A stretch of 64,000 nucleotides of DNA from DASQUK01 sp963717085 (GTDB lineage Bacteria > Actinomycetota > Acidimicrobiia > Acidimicrobiales > VFJN01): positions 186,001 through 250,000 of the forward strand of contig CAVQVM010000019.1 in assembly GCA_963717085.1 (NCBI GenBank). The letters run 5' to 3'. Shown one piece after another: positions 53,191-61,019 of this stretch (the first letter of the stretch is position 1; each line of letters starts with the position of its first letter). A model generated the notes under the pieces. It made no database searches, had not been told where the DNA came from, and saw nothing but the letters and a program-made list of their open reading frames with translations. The position numbers were made by a program, and so were the translations under genes.

Positions 53191-54159
53191 TCACCCGCCG
53201 TTCTGCGTTCCGGCGGTGCACTCGGAAAGGGGACGGCCGTGGAGGAACACGCTCACCGGGCCGTCCTCGCTCACGACCACGGCCAGCGCGCCGGGCTGGT
53301 CGAAGGTGTAGCGGGCCGCCGAGCGATGCCGCATCCCCCGCTCGTGGTCGATCGCGGAGCCGGCCTCGGGCGTGGCCCGCAGCCCCACCGCGAGCCGGAG
53401 AACCGCCCCGTCCGCGGCCACGATCGTCGCCAGGTCGGTCTGCATCAGGGCGGCGAAGAGGGCTGGGTAGTGGTAGCGCGTCGTGACTGTGAGCGCGGGT
53501 GCCACGACCGAGTGCTCGAGGTCCATGCCGGACTCGCCGTGGTCGCCGGGAAGCACCAGTGTCGCCCCGACCCGCGAGGGGCTCAGCCAGTGCACCGCCA
53601 GCTCCAGCAGCCCGGCCAGCACCGGCTTGTCGACGCCCGGCAGCAGCGGCTGCAGCGCCTCGTGCTGGCTACGGGCGTTGGGGCGGTTCGTCCAGCGGTA
53701 GCCGGACCACTCCACCGCACCCGTCTCGGTGAACGCCCGGGTCACACCCATGGCGGTGCGCTGGACGATGATGGCGCCGATGTCGGCCTGGATCTCGACG
53801 AGGTCGGCCTCGTACTGCACGCTGCGCCGGAAGCAGGCCAGCTGGAGCGGCCGATCGGGCTGGCGGACGAGGTACGTCGACCGCCCGTCGGCGAAGCGGC
53901 GGGCGACGTCCAGGGCCATGGCGTCGATGGCGATCAGGTCGACCAGCTCACCGGACTCGATCAGCGACCGGTCGCCGGGCACCACGATGGACCCGTAGAT
54001 CGGAGCTCGCCGCTCGAAGAGCGGTGGCCGTCGTGCGTACTCCAGCTCGTCGAGGACGACCTGGAGGACGCCCTCCTCGGCCTCGACGACGACGCCGTCG
54101 TCGACCATCTCGGACTGCAGCCGACGGGCGGGGCGGCTCAGCGCGACGCGTGCGTCCAC
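53191..54159 (-). CDS. Diadenylate cyclase (DAC/DisA_N)-domain protein
   Basis: A 322-residue protein whose C-terminal 140 residues fit the DisA_N diadenylate cyclase fold. A DGA motif (250-252 in VAADGAVLRL) and an RHR motif (277-279 in RGMRHRSAARYTF) are present with the usual spacing, and the chain continues VVVSEDGPVSVFLHGRPL as in DisA. The usual His before DGA (LHDGA) is replaced by Ala, so activity should be tested. The first 190 residues are a separate domain I do not recognise. The GTG start is six bases from a TATCGT -10-like box (54166-54171, minus strand), which suggests a leaderless transcript. Confidence 0.72.
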   Translation of the reverse strand: MDARVALSRPARRLQSEMVDDGVVVEAEEGVLQVVLDELEYARRPPLFERRAPIYGSIVVPGDRSLIESGELVDLIAIDAMALDVARRFADGRSTYLVRQPDRPLQLACFRRSVQYEADLVEIQADIGAIIVQRTAMGVTRAFTETGAVEWSGYRWTNRPNARSQHEALQPLLPGVDKPVLAGLLELAVHWLSPSRVGATLVLPGDHGESGMDLEHSVVAPALTVTTRYHYPALFAALMQTDLATIVAADGAVLRLAVGLRATPEAGSAIDHERGMRHRSAARYTFDQPGALAVVVSEDGPVSVFLHGRPLSECTAGTQNGG

Positions 54160-54165
54160 CCGCCC

Positions 54166-54171
54166 ACGATA
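54166..54171 (-). promoter_or_regulatory. -10 box ahead of the DAC-domain gene
   Basis: TATCGT on the minus strand ends six bases before the GTG start at 54159. No convincing -35 partner was found. It fits the recurring leaderless pattern of this window. Confidence 0.35.
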
Positions 54172-54190
54172 CGGGTGGCGACGCGACGAA

Positions 54191-54211
54191 CCGCCGGCAC
54201 GATGCCGGCGG
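54191..54211. terminator. GC-rich stem-loop downstream of the cold-shock gene
   Basis: A perfect 9-bp stem (CCGCCGGCA / TGCCGGCGG) with a three-base loop lies 35 bases past the cold-shock gene stop (minus strand) and just upstream of the DAC-domain gene promoter. No U tract follows, so it may slow or process the transcript rather than end it. Confidence 0.4.
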
Positions 54212-54245
54212 CTCGATGAAGTTCGCTGACGCCTGAGAAAGACCG

Positions 54246-54446
54246 TCAGATCACACGGACGTTCTGTGCCTCCTCACCTTTCCGGCCGGGTGCCACGTCG
54301 AACTCGACCTGCTGGCCTTCGTTGAGGGTGCGGTAGCCCTCGCCCTGGATGTTGGAGAAGTGGACGAACACATCGTCGCCACTGTCACGCGAGATGAAGC
54401 CGTAGCCCTTCTCGGCGTTGAAGAACTTCACGGTCCCTGTAGCCAA
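54246..54446 (-). CDS. cspA: Cold-shock protein (CspA family)
   Basis: A 66-residue single cold-shock domain that binds single-stranded RNA and DNA. The RNP1 motif is KGYGFIS, RNP2 is DVFVHFS, and the start TGTVKFFNAEKGYGFI and end GRKGEEAQNVRVI match CspA-type proteins. The start codon is TTG (54444-54446), weakly supported by a GAAGAGAGA stretch upstream. It lies downstream of the IF-1 gene on the same strand with a 67-base gap that would be its leader; no classical CspA leader features were identified there. Confidence 0.93.
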   Translation of the reverse strand: MATGTVKFFNAEKGYGFISRDSGDDVFVHFSNIQGEGYRTLNEGQQVEFDVAPGRKGEEAQNVRVI

Positions 54447-54513
54447 TTGATTCTCTCTTCGGTATCGAGCGGACCCTTGTGGCCCGCTCGGTTGGTGTTT
54501 TGTAGCGCGAACC

Positions 54514-54738
54514 CTACTTGTAGCGGTAGGTGATGCGTCCCTTGTTCAGGTCGTAGGCGGACACCTCGACCTGCACCCGGTCGCCGGGCAGGATCCGGAT
54601 GCGATTCTTACGCATCTTGCCGCTCAGGTGCCCGAGCACCGTGTGGCCGTTGTCGAGGGAGATGCGGAACACGCCCCCCTTGAGTGCTTCGTCTGTGCGG
54701 CCTTCGAGCACGAAGGCATCGTCCTTAGTCTTCGCCAA
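54514..54738 (-). CDS. infA: Translation initiation factor IF-1
   Basis: A 74-residue OB-fold protein that binds the ribosomal A site during initiation. The family core LGHLSGKMRKNRIRILPGD and the end NKGRITYRYK are intact. The N-terminal third (DDAFVLEGRTDEALKGGVFRISLDNG) departs from the IF-1 usually encoded in the ribosomal operon, where VIEVEGTV and LPNAMFRVEL are typical, so it may be a second IF-1 paralogue. It starts with TTG behind a good GGAGGAGT site, whereas most infA genes begin with ATG. The cspA gene is downstream. No ribosomal protein genes are near. Confidence 0.85.
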   Translation of the reverse strand: MAKTKDDAFVLEGRTDEALKGGVFRISLDNGHTVLGHLSGKMRKNRIRILPGDRVQVEVSAYDLNKGRITYRYK

Positions 54739-54973
54739 GCGCTGACTCCTCCCGGTAGGCAGGGGAACTACTCTACGGTCACTTTCACCGAATCACGCCG
54801 CATTCTCGGCAAGGGCGGCTCGCAGGAGGGTCCGTCCCGCACCCGCTGCCCCCGAGAGTGGGCCCGCGTGCGTTGGCGTTCCTGGCGCCGACTTGGTTAG
54901 GTGAGCGACCACTGCCCCGTCCGGAACGGCGCGCTGGCGCGCTGGCCCCGTCCGCAGCGACGTGGCTGGCGAC

Positions 54974-56035
54974 CTATGCGGGCGCCCTCGTGGTGGAGCA
55001 GCGCACCACCAGCTCAGTGGGGAACTCCACGAACCTGGCCGGCGCACCCTCGAGGAGGAGCCGGGCGGCGGTCTCGCCGCGCGCGGCGAGCGGCTGATGG
55101 ATGGTGGTCAGGGGCGGTGCCGTGGAGGTCGCCGTGGGCGTGTCGTCGAAGCCCACCACCGACAGGTCGCCGGGCACCTCGATTCCTCGGGCGGTGGCGG
55201 CGTCCACCACGCCGGCCGCCAGCTCGTCACTCATGGCCACCACGCCGGTGGGCCGGTCGGCGCGCTCGAGCAGGTTGCCCGCGAGCTCGCGTGCCGCCTG
55301 GCGCGGCGACTGGTCGTCGGGGGCCGCGACGGCGGGCACGGTGTCCCAGGCGAGGCCCGCGTCCTCGACGGCCTCGCGGATTCCCGCCAGCCGGTCGGCC
55401 ATGATCGTGTAGCGGATGGGACCGGGATCGCCCGGATCCAGCGTGCCGCCCGGGGCCCCCGGCGACCGGGGCAGTGCCAGCACTGCGAGGCGCCGATGGC
55501 CCAGGCCCAGGAGATGCTCCGTCGCGGCCCGGCTGCCCCCGTAGTCGTCGATCACGACCTGGCAGCGCGCCCCAGAGCGCCGATGGTCCACCATCACGAA
55601 TGGCAGGTGGCGGCCCATCAGAGCGGCCAATCGGGCGTCGTCGGAGACATCACAGATGGACACGAAGCCGTCGACGGCCGCGTTCGCCAGCACCGAGGCG
55701 CCGGCGTCGTCGGCCTCGAGCCGGGGCAGCAGGGCGAGGCTCATGCCGGCGTCGTCCCACACCGACGCCATGCCGGCGACGAAGATCAGGATCGCCGGGT
55801 CCGTGAACAGGTACGACAGCGGCTGGTCGTAGACCAGGCCGACCAGGCCGGTGCGCCCCCGCCGGAGCCCGCGGGCCACGGGGTCGGGCCCCGCGTAGCC
55901 CAGCTCCTCGGCCGCCGCCATGATGCGCTCGCGCAGCGCGGGGGAGAGCTGGTCGGGACGGTTGTAGGCGTTGGACACGGTGGTGCGCGAGACGCCTACC
56001 GCCCGGGCGACGTCGGCGAGCGTTGGGGTCGTCAC
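54974..56035 (-). CDS. LacI family transcriptional repressor
   Basis: A 353-residue regulator. The N-terminal helix-turn-helix and hinge are textbook (PTLADVARAVGVSRTTVSNAYNRPDQLSPALRERI read in parts: ADVARAVGVSRTTVSNAYN), followed by a periplasmic-binding-protein-like sensor domain with VGLVYDQPLSYLFTDP, a DGFVSICDV segment and a final PPLTTIHQP. Sugar or nucleoside ligands are usual. Two inverted operator-like sequences lie immediately upstream (56044-56094), between it and a divergent small gene, so autoregulation and control of that gene are likely. No sugar transport gene is visible in the window. Confidence 0.9.
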   Translation of the reverse strand: MTTPTLADVARAVGVSRTTVSNAYNRPDQLSPALRERIMAAAEELGYAGPDPVARGLRRGRTGLVGLVYDQPLSYLFTDPAILIFVAGMASVWDDAGMSLALLPRLEADDAGASVLANAAVDGFVSICDVSDDARLAALMGRHLPFVMVDHRRSGARCQVVIDDYGGSRAATEHLLGLGHRRLAVLALPRSPGAPGGTLDPGDPGPIRYTIMADRLAGIREAVEDAGLAWDTVPAVAAPDDQSPRQAARELAGNLLERADRPTGVVAMSDELAAGVVDAATARGIEVPGDLSVVGFDDTPTATSTAPPLTTIHQPLAARGETAARLLLEGAPARFVEFPTELVVRCSTTRAPA

Positions 56036-56043
56036 GAAAACAT

Positions 56044-56094
56044 CTTGACCGATTCAGTAGCCGGCGCGAAAGTGGCCTGACTGAATCGATCAAG
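56044..56094. promoter_or_regulatory. Pair of LacI-type operators
   Basis: CTTGACCGATTCAGT at 56044-56058 and ACTGAATCGATCAAG at 56080-56094 are inverted copies with one mismatch, spaced 37 bases centre to centre (about 3.5 helical turns). Each is itself imperfectly palindromic about a central CG, as LacI-family operators are. They lie between the divergent lacI-type gene (starts 56035) and the small gene at 56117. Confidence 0.7.
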
Positions 56095-56116
56095 AATGAG
56101 CGCAAGGAGACCTGTC

Positions 56117-56362
56117 GTGACCGCCACGACCACCGCCCCCACCACCGCCCCCACCACCCCCCGCACCCCCGACTCGGGCTCTGCTGTCGTTCCCGCCGAC
56201 CTGGTGGGTTGGCAGGCGCTGGCCGCCGCGTCGCTCGGACGCCTCCTCAGCGAAACCGAGCTGGCCGCGGTCGAGCATCTGCCCGTCGACATCGCGCTCG
56301 ATCTGCTGTTCCCCCACCTGGACGACCCGTCTCGCCACGAGGCCCTATCGACCCTGGGCTAG
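56117..56362 (+). CDS. Small hypothetical protein under LacI-type control (81 aa)
   Basis: A short protein with a Thr/Pro-rich N terminus (residues 1-22) and a helical C-terminal part (VGWQALAAASLGRLLSETEL, then AVEHLPVDIALDLLFPHL). The GTG at 56117 was chosen over ATG 56096 because an AAGGAGA site sits at the right distance before it and ATG 56096 falls directly after an operator. It is divergent from the LacI regulator, so it is probably its target. I do not recognise the family; no signal peptide or membrane segment is evident. Confidence 0.6.
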   Translation: MTATTTAPTTAPTTPRTPDSGSAVVPADLVGWQALAAASLGRLLSETELAAVEHLPVDIALDLLFPHLDDPSRHEALSTLG

Positions 56363-56496
56363 TGGGGTGACTCGCAGCACAGCGCCACCCCGCTAGCACA
56401 CCACCATCCGGGCGTCGGTCCCCGGCGCGGGATCGGTTGGTCGCCAACCACTTCTGCGCCCGGAGCTCCCACTGGGGCTCGCGCGAGAACGTGTTC

Positions 56497-56502
56497 TACT
56501 CT
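56497..56502 (+). promoter_or_regulatory. -10 box ahead of the amidohydrolase gene
   Basis: TACTCT ends six bases before the ATG at 56509, again suggesting a leaderless start. A short inverted repeat, AGAAC and GTTCT two bases apart, partly overlaps it and could be an operator half-site pair. No -35 match was found. Confidence 0.35.
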
Positions 56503-56508
56503 GAGGGG

Positions 56509-57705
56509 ATGGACGCTGACGCCCTCGGCCATCCGGTCATCGACGCGGACAACCACTACTACGAGGCCGAGGACGCCTTCACCCGCCATCTCGACCCCGC
56601 CCTCGGACCCCGCTGCGTGCAGTGGGCGACCATCGACGGCAAGCGCTACCACGTGCTGGGCGGCCGCGTCAGCCGGGCGGTGAGCAACGCCACGTTCGAC
56701 CCCGTGTCCAAGCCGGGCTGCCTGTACGACTACTTCCGGGGCAACGCCGCCGGCGTCAACCCGCTGGAGCGCCTCCGCGACCACGAGCCGATCCGGCCCG
56801 AGTACCGCGACGCCGATGCCCGGCTCCACACGCTCGACGACCAGGGCCTGGCCGGATGCTGGCTGTTCCCGACACTCGGCATGATCTATGAGGAGCCGCT
56901 GCGCCACGACCCCGAGGCCGTGTGTCACACCTTCCGTGCCTTCAACCGTTGGCTCCGGGACGACTGGGGGTTCGTCCACGCCGATCGGATCTTCGTCGCC
57001 CCCTACATCACGCTGGCCGACCCGCAGTGGGCGGTCGAGGAGCTGGAGTGGGCGCTGGGGGAGGGCACACGCCTGCTGGTCATGCGCCCCGCGGCGCCCA
57101 CCACCGCGCTCGGCCGCCGCTCGCCGTTCGACGCCATGTTCGACCCGTTCTGGGCGCGGGTCGACGAGGCGGGCGTGACCGTGGTGGTGCACGCGGGGGA
57201 CAGCGGCGTGTCGTCGGATGGCTACGCCGTCGACGGATTCGCCGCCACCTTCTCCGGCGGATACAAGCCGTCGCTCAAGAACTTCGCCATAGAACGGGCG
57301 GTGCACGACTTCCTGCTGTCGATGGTGCTCGAGAACCAGTTCCGCAAGTTCCCCAACCTGCGGGTGGCGTCGGTCGAGAACGGTGCCGAGTTCCTGCCCG
57401 ACCTCTTCCGCAAGCTGCGGTCGGTGGACCGCAAGATGCGCGGGTGGTTCGCCGACGATCCGGTCGACGTCTTCCGCCGCCACATCTGGATCAACCCGTT
57501 CTGGGAGGACGATCTGGCGTCGGTGGTCGACTGGATGGGCGCCGACCGGGTGCTGTTCGGCTCGGACTGGCCCCACATCGAGGGCCTGCCTCGGCCGCTC
57601 GACTACCTGCGTGAGGCCAAGGTGCTCGCTGCCGATGACCGCCGCATGGTGCTCCACGACAACGTCCGCGACTTGAGCACGCCACGACCCAGTCGAGGCG
57701 ACTAG
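56509..57705 (+). CDS. Amidohydrolase_2 family metal-dependent hydrolase/decarboxylase
   Basis: A 398-residue TIM-barrel protein of the amidohydrolase_2 (ACMSD-like) family. The first metal motif is IDADNHYYE (an HxH variant), and later conserved segments are VVVHAGDSGVSSDGY, a VASVENGAEFLPDLF segment and LFGSDWPHIEG, the Asp of which is a metal ligand. Such enzymes hydrolyse or non-oxidatively decarboxylate ring compounds. It was started at ATG 56509, since the family begins VIDADNH, and lies just upstream of an ECF sigma factor (one-base gap), so the pair may be co-transcribed. Substrate not predictable. Confidence 0.87.
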   Translation: MDADALGHPVIDADNHYYEAEDAFTRHLDPALGPRCVQWATIDGKRYHVLGGRVSRAVSNATFDPVSKPGCLYDYFRGNAAGVNPLERLRDHEPIRPEYRDADARLHTLDDQGLAGCWLFPTLGMIYEEPLRHDPEAVCHTFRAFNRWLRDDWGFVHADRIFVAPYITLADPQWAVEELEWALGEGTRLLVMRPAAPTTALGRRSPFDAMFDPFWARVDEAGVTVVVHAGDSGVSSDGYAVDGFAATFSGGYKPSLKNFAIERAVHDFLLSMVLENQFRKFPNLRVASVENGAEFLPDLFRKLRSVDRKMRGWFADDPVDVFRRHIWINPFWEDDLASVVDWMGADRVLFGSDWPHIEGLPRPLDYLREAKVLAADDRRMVLHDNVRDLSTPRPSRGD

Positions 57706-57706
57706 G

Positions 57707-58309
57707 GTGCCAGCTGCGCAACCCATCCGAGACTTCAGTTTCCCGGCTGTTCTGTGCGCGGCGGGCAATGGTGAGCACTGGGCGCTCACCGAGCTGTTCC
57801 GTGCATACCAGCCGCCACTGCTCCGGTACCTGCGCGCCCAGGAGCCGGGCATGGCCGACGACCTGGCCGGCGAGGTCTGGGTGGCGGTGGCCCAGCAGCT
57901 GGCGCGGTTCGAGGGCGACGAGGCTGGCTTCCGCGGGTGGCTGTTCACGATCGGGCGCTGCCGGCTGATCGAGCACCGCCGGCGCAGCGCCCGTCGGCGC
58001 ACCGACCCGATGCCGCACGACCGGCTCGACGGGGCGGTGGAGCATGGCTTCGGTGGCGATCCGTCGTGGCTGGTCCTCGACCAGCTGGCCGCTCAGGAGG
58101 CCATCGACATACTGATCGGCGACCTGTCGCCGGAGCAGGCCGAGGCCGTGCTCCTGCGGGTCGTCGGTGGGTTCGCCGTGCCCGAGGTCGCCCAGATCAT
58201 GGAGCGCAGCCCCGGTGCCGTGCGGGTGATGTGCCATCGCGCGCTCCGACGGTTGGCCACCCGCTTCAGCGATCCCGCGACGGAGACGGAGGGGGTGCTG
58301 GCCGAATGA
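57707..58309 (+). CDS. ECF-type RNA polymerase sigma factor
   Basis: A 200-residue extracytoplasmic-function sigma factor. Region 2 (about 27-95) shows ELFRAYQPPLLRYLRAQEPGMADDLAGEVW and FRGWLFTIGRCRLIEHRRR; region 4 (about 130-190) shows LSPEQAEAVLLRVVGGFAVPEVAQIMERSPGAVRVMCHRALRRL, the -35-binding helix-turn-helix (described here in segments shorter than the full run). A GTG start follows the amidohydrolase stop directly. The next gene, coupled by ATGA, encodes a membrane protein in the position of an anti-sigma factor. Confidence 0.9.
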   Translation: MPAAQPIRDFSFPAVLCAAGNGEHWALTELFRAYQPPLLRYLRAQEPGMADDLAGEVWVAVAQQLARFEGDEAGFRGWLFTIGRCRLIEHRRRSARRRTDPMPHDRLDGAVEHGFGGDPSWLVLDQLAAQEAIDILIGDLSPEQAEAVLLRVVGGFAVPEVAQIMERSPGAVRVMCHRALRRLATRFSDPATETEGVLAE

Positions 58310-59397
58310 CCCCCGACGACCGCTGGATCGACAGGGCACGGTTCGACGCCGAGCACGCCAAGCGTGTCTGGGCCGGGTCCGCCGACACCGAGGACGCCCC
58401 CACCTGGTACGGACGGGTGGCGACCCTGATCCGTGACGCGGCGGCACCGGCTACCGAGGACGAGTTGGCGGGGGAGTCCGACATCGTGGCCCGCATGCAG
58501 GCCGCCATCCTCGAGCCGGCCCCGGACGACGAGTTGGCGGGGGAGCCGGACATCGTGGCCCGGATGCGGGCCACCATCCTCGATCTCCGGGCCAGCACCG
58601 AGAGCGACGATGCCGGTGACGCCGATCGTCCCCGGCACCTCCGGGCCGCGGCCGGGGGGCGGGACGGCGCCCGCCGCCGCCAGGGTGCCCGCGTCGTGCG
58701 CCGGATCGTGGCGGCCAAGGCCGCTGCGGTCACGACCGTGGTCGCCATCGGCGTCACCGCCGCCGCCGCGACCACGGGGATCGTCGCCACCGTGGTGGTG
58801 CCGGCGCTCTCCAGCCACGACGCGAAGGAGCTCAAGCCGCCCGAGGCCCCGCCAGCTGTGGAGAGCGAGTCGTCTGCCGACAGCTCCGGGGGGATCGATG
58901 ACGGGGACGGGGGCGGTGCAGCCAGCGAGACCGGCATCACGCTGGAGAGCGGTCAGCCGCTCGCGTGCATGTTCCAGCTGGACTGCTTGATGGAGCAGGT
59001 GGAAGAGGCAACTGGTGTTCCCGCCGGCGGGACGGCTTCCGAGACGCCTCCTGCGGCGGCGGACGGCGCGACACCGACCGAAACCACGGTCGTCGACCCC
59101 AACGCGGCTGTGTCGCCCCCGCCCGAGACACCGCCGACGACGGCCGCCGAACCCCCGCCTGCGCCTCCGCCGGACCCCACGACCACGACCGAGCCGCCGC
59201 CGACCACCACGACGACCGAGCCGCCGCCGACCACCACGACGACCGAGCCCACCCAGCCGGCCGAGATGGCCGCGCCGCCCCCGGCCGAGCCAATGGCCGC
59301 TCAGACGGGCGGGTCGGGCGACGTCACCGCCGCGGGCCTCCCCGTGGGCGGCGGGGGCGGCGCTGGCGGTAGCACCGAGCCCTCGCCGGCCGGCTGA
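58306..59397 (+). CDS. Membrane protein, probable anti-sigma partner with Pro/Thr-rich exterior
   Basis: A 363-residue protein. The cytosolic part (1-135) contains two tandem copies of a 22-residue motif, DELAGESDIVARMQAAILEP and DELAGEPDIVARMRATILDL. A hydrophobic segment follows at about 145-170 (AVTTVVAIGVTAAAATTGIV), then an extracytoplasmic region of nearly 200 residues that is low-complexity, with EPPPTTTTTEPPPTTTT repeats and one short Cys pair (LACMFQLDCLME). The layout, cytosolic N terminus, one helix and outer domain, plus ATGA coupling to the ECF sigma gene suggests an anti-sigma factor, but the canonical zinc HxxxCxxC motif is absent. Confidence 0.65.
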   Translation: MTPDDRWIDRARFDAEHAKRVWAGSADTEDAPTWYGRVATLIRDAAAPATEDELAGESDIVARMQAAILEPAPDDELAGEPDIVARMRATILDLRASTESDDAGDADRPRHLRAAAGGRDGARRRQGARVVRRIVAAKAAAVTTVVAIGVTAAAATTGIVATVVVPALSSHDAKELKPPEAPPAVESESSADSSGGIDDGDGGGAASETGITLESGQPLACMFQLDCLMEQVEEATGVPAGGTASETPPAAADGATPTETTVVDPNAAVSPPPETPPTTAAEPPPAPPPDPTTTTEPPPTTTTTEPPPTTTTTEPTQPAEMAAPPPAEPMAAQTGGSGDVTAAGLPVGGGGGAGGSTEPSPAG

Positions 59398-59398
59398 T

Positions 59399-59430
59399 CC
59401 CGTTCGGGTTACGGGCGTCAGAACTTTTTT
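59399..59430 (+). terminator. Weak terminator after the sigma/membrane-protein pair
   Basis: A 5-bp stem (CCCGT / ACGGG, seven-base loop) is followed nine bases later by TTTTTT, a conspicuous T run for this G+C-rich DNA, just past the stop at 59397. The stem is short. The rest of the 240-base gap up to the convergent VWA gene shows nothing else. Confidence 0.35.
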
Positions 59431-59636
59431 CTCACCGCGTGTAACGGACGGCCATGCCCGCGCGATCTAGTGCGTGGATGGGAGCAGGCAGGTGCATCGT
59501 CGGCCAACGGGCGGGTTGGCTACCTCACGGGCGAGGGTAGGCGAGCGCTCTGCGGGCGGGTGGGGAGGTCAGTGTTCCGGGGGCGTGCGGGCGGCCCCGG
59601 AACGGACCTCCCTCGCCCAGCGTCACAACAGCTCGG

Positions 59637-60998
59637 TCACAGCAGTTCGGTGACGCAGGCGCCCAGTTGGCGAAGGTTGCGGACCTCGGCCATCCGGTCA
59701 CAGGCGAGCGCGTAGATCGACGCCACCGAGTCCCCCTGGTCCCACCGGTCGCGGGGCTCGGGATTGAGGAACCAGATCCGGCGGCTGCGGCGGTGGATCT
59801 CCCGCAGGGCATGGAGGCCCGGGTCGCCGTGGTGGCTGCGGGCGTCGCCGGTGACGACCAGCGTGGCGCGTGGACTGAGCTGGCCCCCGTACTGGTCGAG
59901 GAAGCTGCGCAGGACCCGGCCGTAGTCGCTGCGGTGGCGAGCCCGGGACGCCGACGCCCGCGCCAGGAGGGCGTAGGGGTCGACATCGTGGAGCCGGCGA
60001 TCGAGCACGTCGGTGATCTCGTGCACGTCGTCGACGAACACGAACGTGCGCAGGCCCGAGAACTCTTCGTGGAGGGCGTAGACCAGCGCCAGCGTGAAGC
60101 GCGAGAACTCGGCCATGGATCCCGAGACGTCGCACAACACCCACAGCTCCGGCCGGCTCCGCGGTCGATGCCGGTAGGCAGGGTCGAGGGGCACGCCGCC
60201 GCTCTGCAGTGAGCCCCGCAGGGTGCGGCGCATGTCGAGTCGCCCGCCGCGGCTCCGCCGCTGCTGGTGGGCCGCCTTGGCGGCCAGCCTGCGGGCCAGG
60301 GGGCGGACGGCGGCGCGCATGTCCCGCAGCTCCCCGGTCGAGGCGCGGAGGAAGTCGACCTCGTCCGGCGACGGGGTGGCCGGCGCCCCGACCTCGGCGC
60401 CGCCGGCCCGGATCTCCGCCGCGAGCATCTGGCGGTAGCGGTCGAGCAGGGCCTCGACGTCGGCCTGCGCCAGCCGCTCGTCGAGCGCGGTGCGCCGCCC
60501 CGCTCCCCGCCCCCGGCGCACGGCATCCTGGCGGACCGCCGACAGGTCGAGGCCGCGCAGGAGGCGGTGCAGGCGGTACCGGTCACTGCCCGCCACCACG
60601 CCGAAGCCCGCCCAGCGCCGCACCGCCTGGGCCGCGAGCGCCGGCAGGGCGTCGACGTCGCCGCTGGCGAGGGCCTGCGCAAGTCGCCGACGGATGGCGG
60701 CGTCCTCGGCGCCGTCGAGCGCATCGTCAGCCGCCGTCGGCGGAGGCGGCATCGGCGGCCCGAACCAGCGCTCGAACGCGGCGTCGAAGGCACCGAGGTG
60801 CCCGGAGTGCTTGACCAGTGTGGTGGCGAGGGCCACCCGGGTCTCGCTGCGGGACACGAGGTCGACCTGCTCCAGCGCGGCAACGGCGTCGACCACGCCG
60901 CTGGTCGGTACGTCGACGCCGCTGGCCCGGAGCTGGTCGGCGAACGCCAGCACCACGGCGACCAGCGCATCCCCGGTCGGTAGCGGGGTCGTGTCCAC
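59637..60998 (-). CDS. VWA domain protein of the CoxE-like family
   Basis: A 453-residue protein of the CoxE-like VWA family that works with MoxR-type ATPases, for example in maturing molybdenum CO dehydrogenases. The N-terminal half is helical (AVVLAFADQLRASGVDVP, then a LVSRSETRVALATTLVKH segment), the middle is Arg-rich, and the C-terminal VWA domain has the MIDAS motif CDVSGSMAEFSR, a FVFVDDVHEI segment and LVVTGDARSHHGDP. No MoxR ATPase lies beside it in the window. Because it is far from the molybdenum hydroxylase at 23.7-27.6 kb, linkage to that enzyme is only a possibility. Confidence 0.85.
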   Translation of the reverse strand: MDTTPLPTGDALVAVVLAFADQLRASGVDVPTSGVVDAVAALEQVDLVSRSETRVALATTLVKHSGHLGAFDAAFERWFGPPMPPPPTAADDALDGAEDAAIRRRLAQALASGDVDALPALAAQAVRRWAGFGVVAGSDRYRLHRLLRGLDLSAVRQDAVRRGRGAGRRTALDERLAQADVEALLDRYRQMLAAEIRAGGAEVGAPATPSPDEVDFLRASTGELRDMRAAVRPLARRLAAKAAHQQRRSRGGRLDMRRTLRGSLQSGGVPLDPAYRHRPRSRPELWVLCDVSGSMAEFSRFTLALVYALHEEFSGLRTFVFVDDVHEITDVLDRRLHDVDPYALLARASASRARHRSDYGRVLRSFLDQYGGQLSPRATLVVTGDARSHHGDPGLHALREIHRRSRRIWFLNPEPRDRWDQGDSVASIYALACDRMAEVRNLRQLGACVTELL

Positions 60999-61019
60999 GT
61001 GTACCCCGGGCCCCGCCGG

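Noticed and set aside
54739..54973. tRNA or small RNA between infA and the lacI-type gene
   Set aside because: No cloverleaf with a TTCRA loop could be drawn; the region is simple GC-rich sequence.
59470..59715. Small plus-strand gene in the gap before the VWA gene
   Set aside because: The Gly/Arg-rich frame overlaps the end of the VWA gene, has no ribosome site and no recognisable composition for a real protein.
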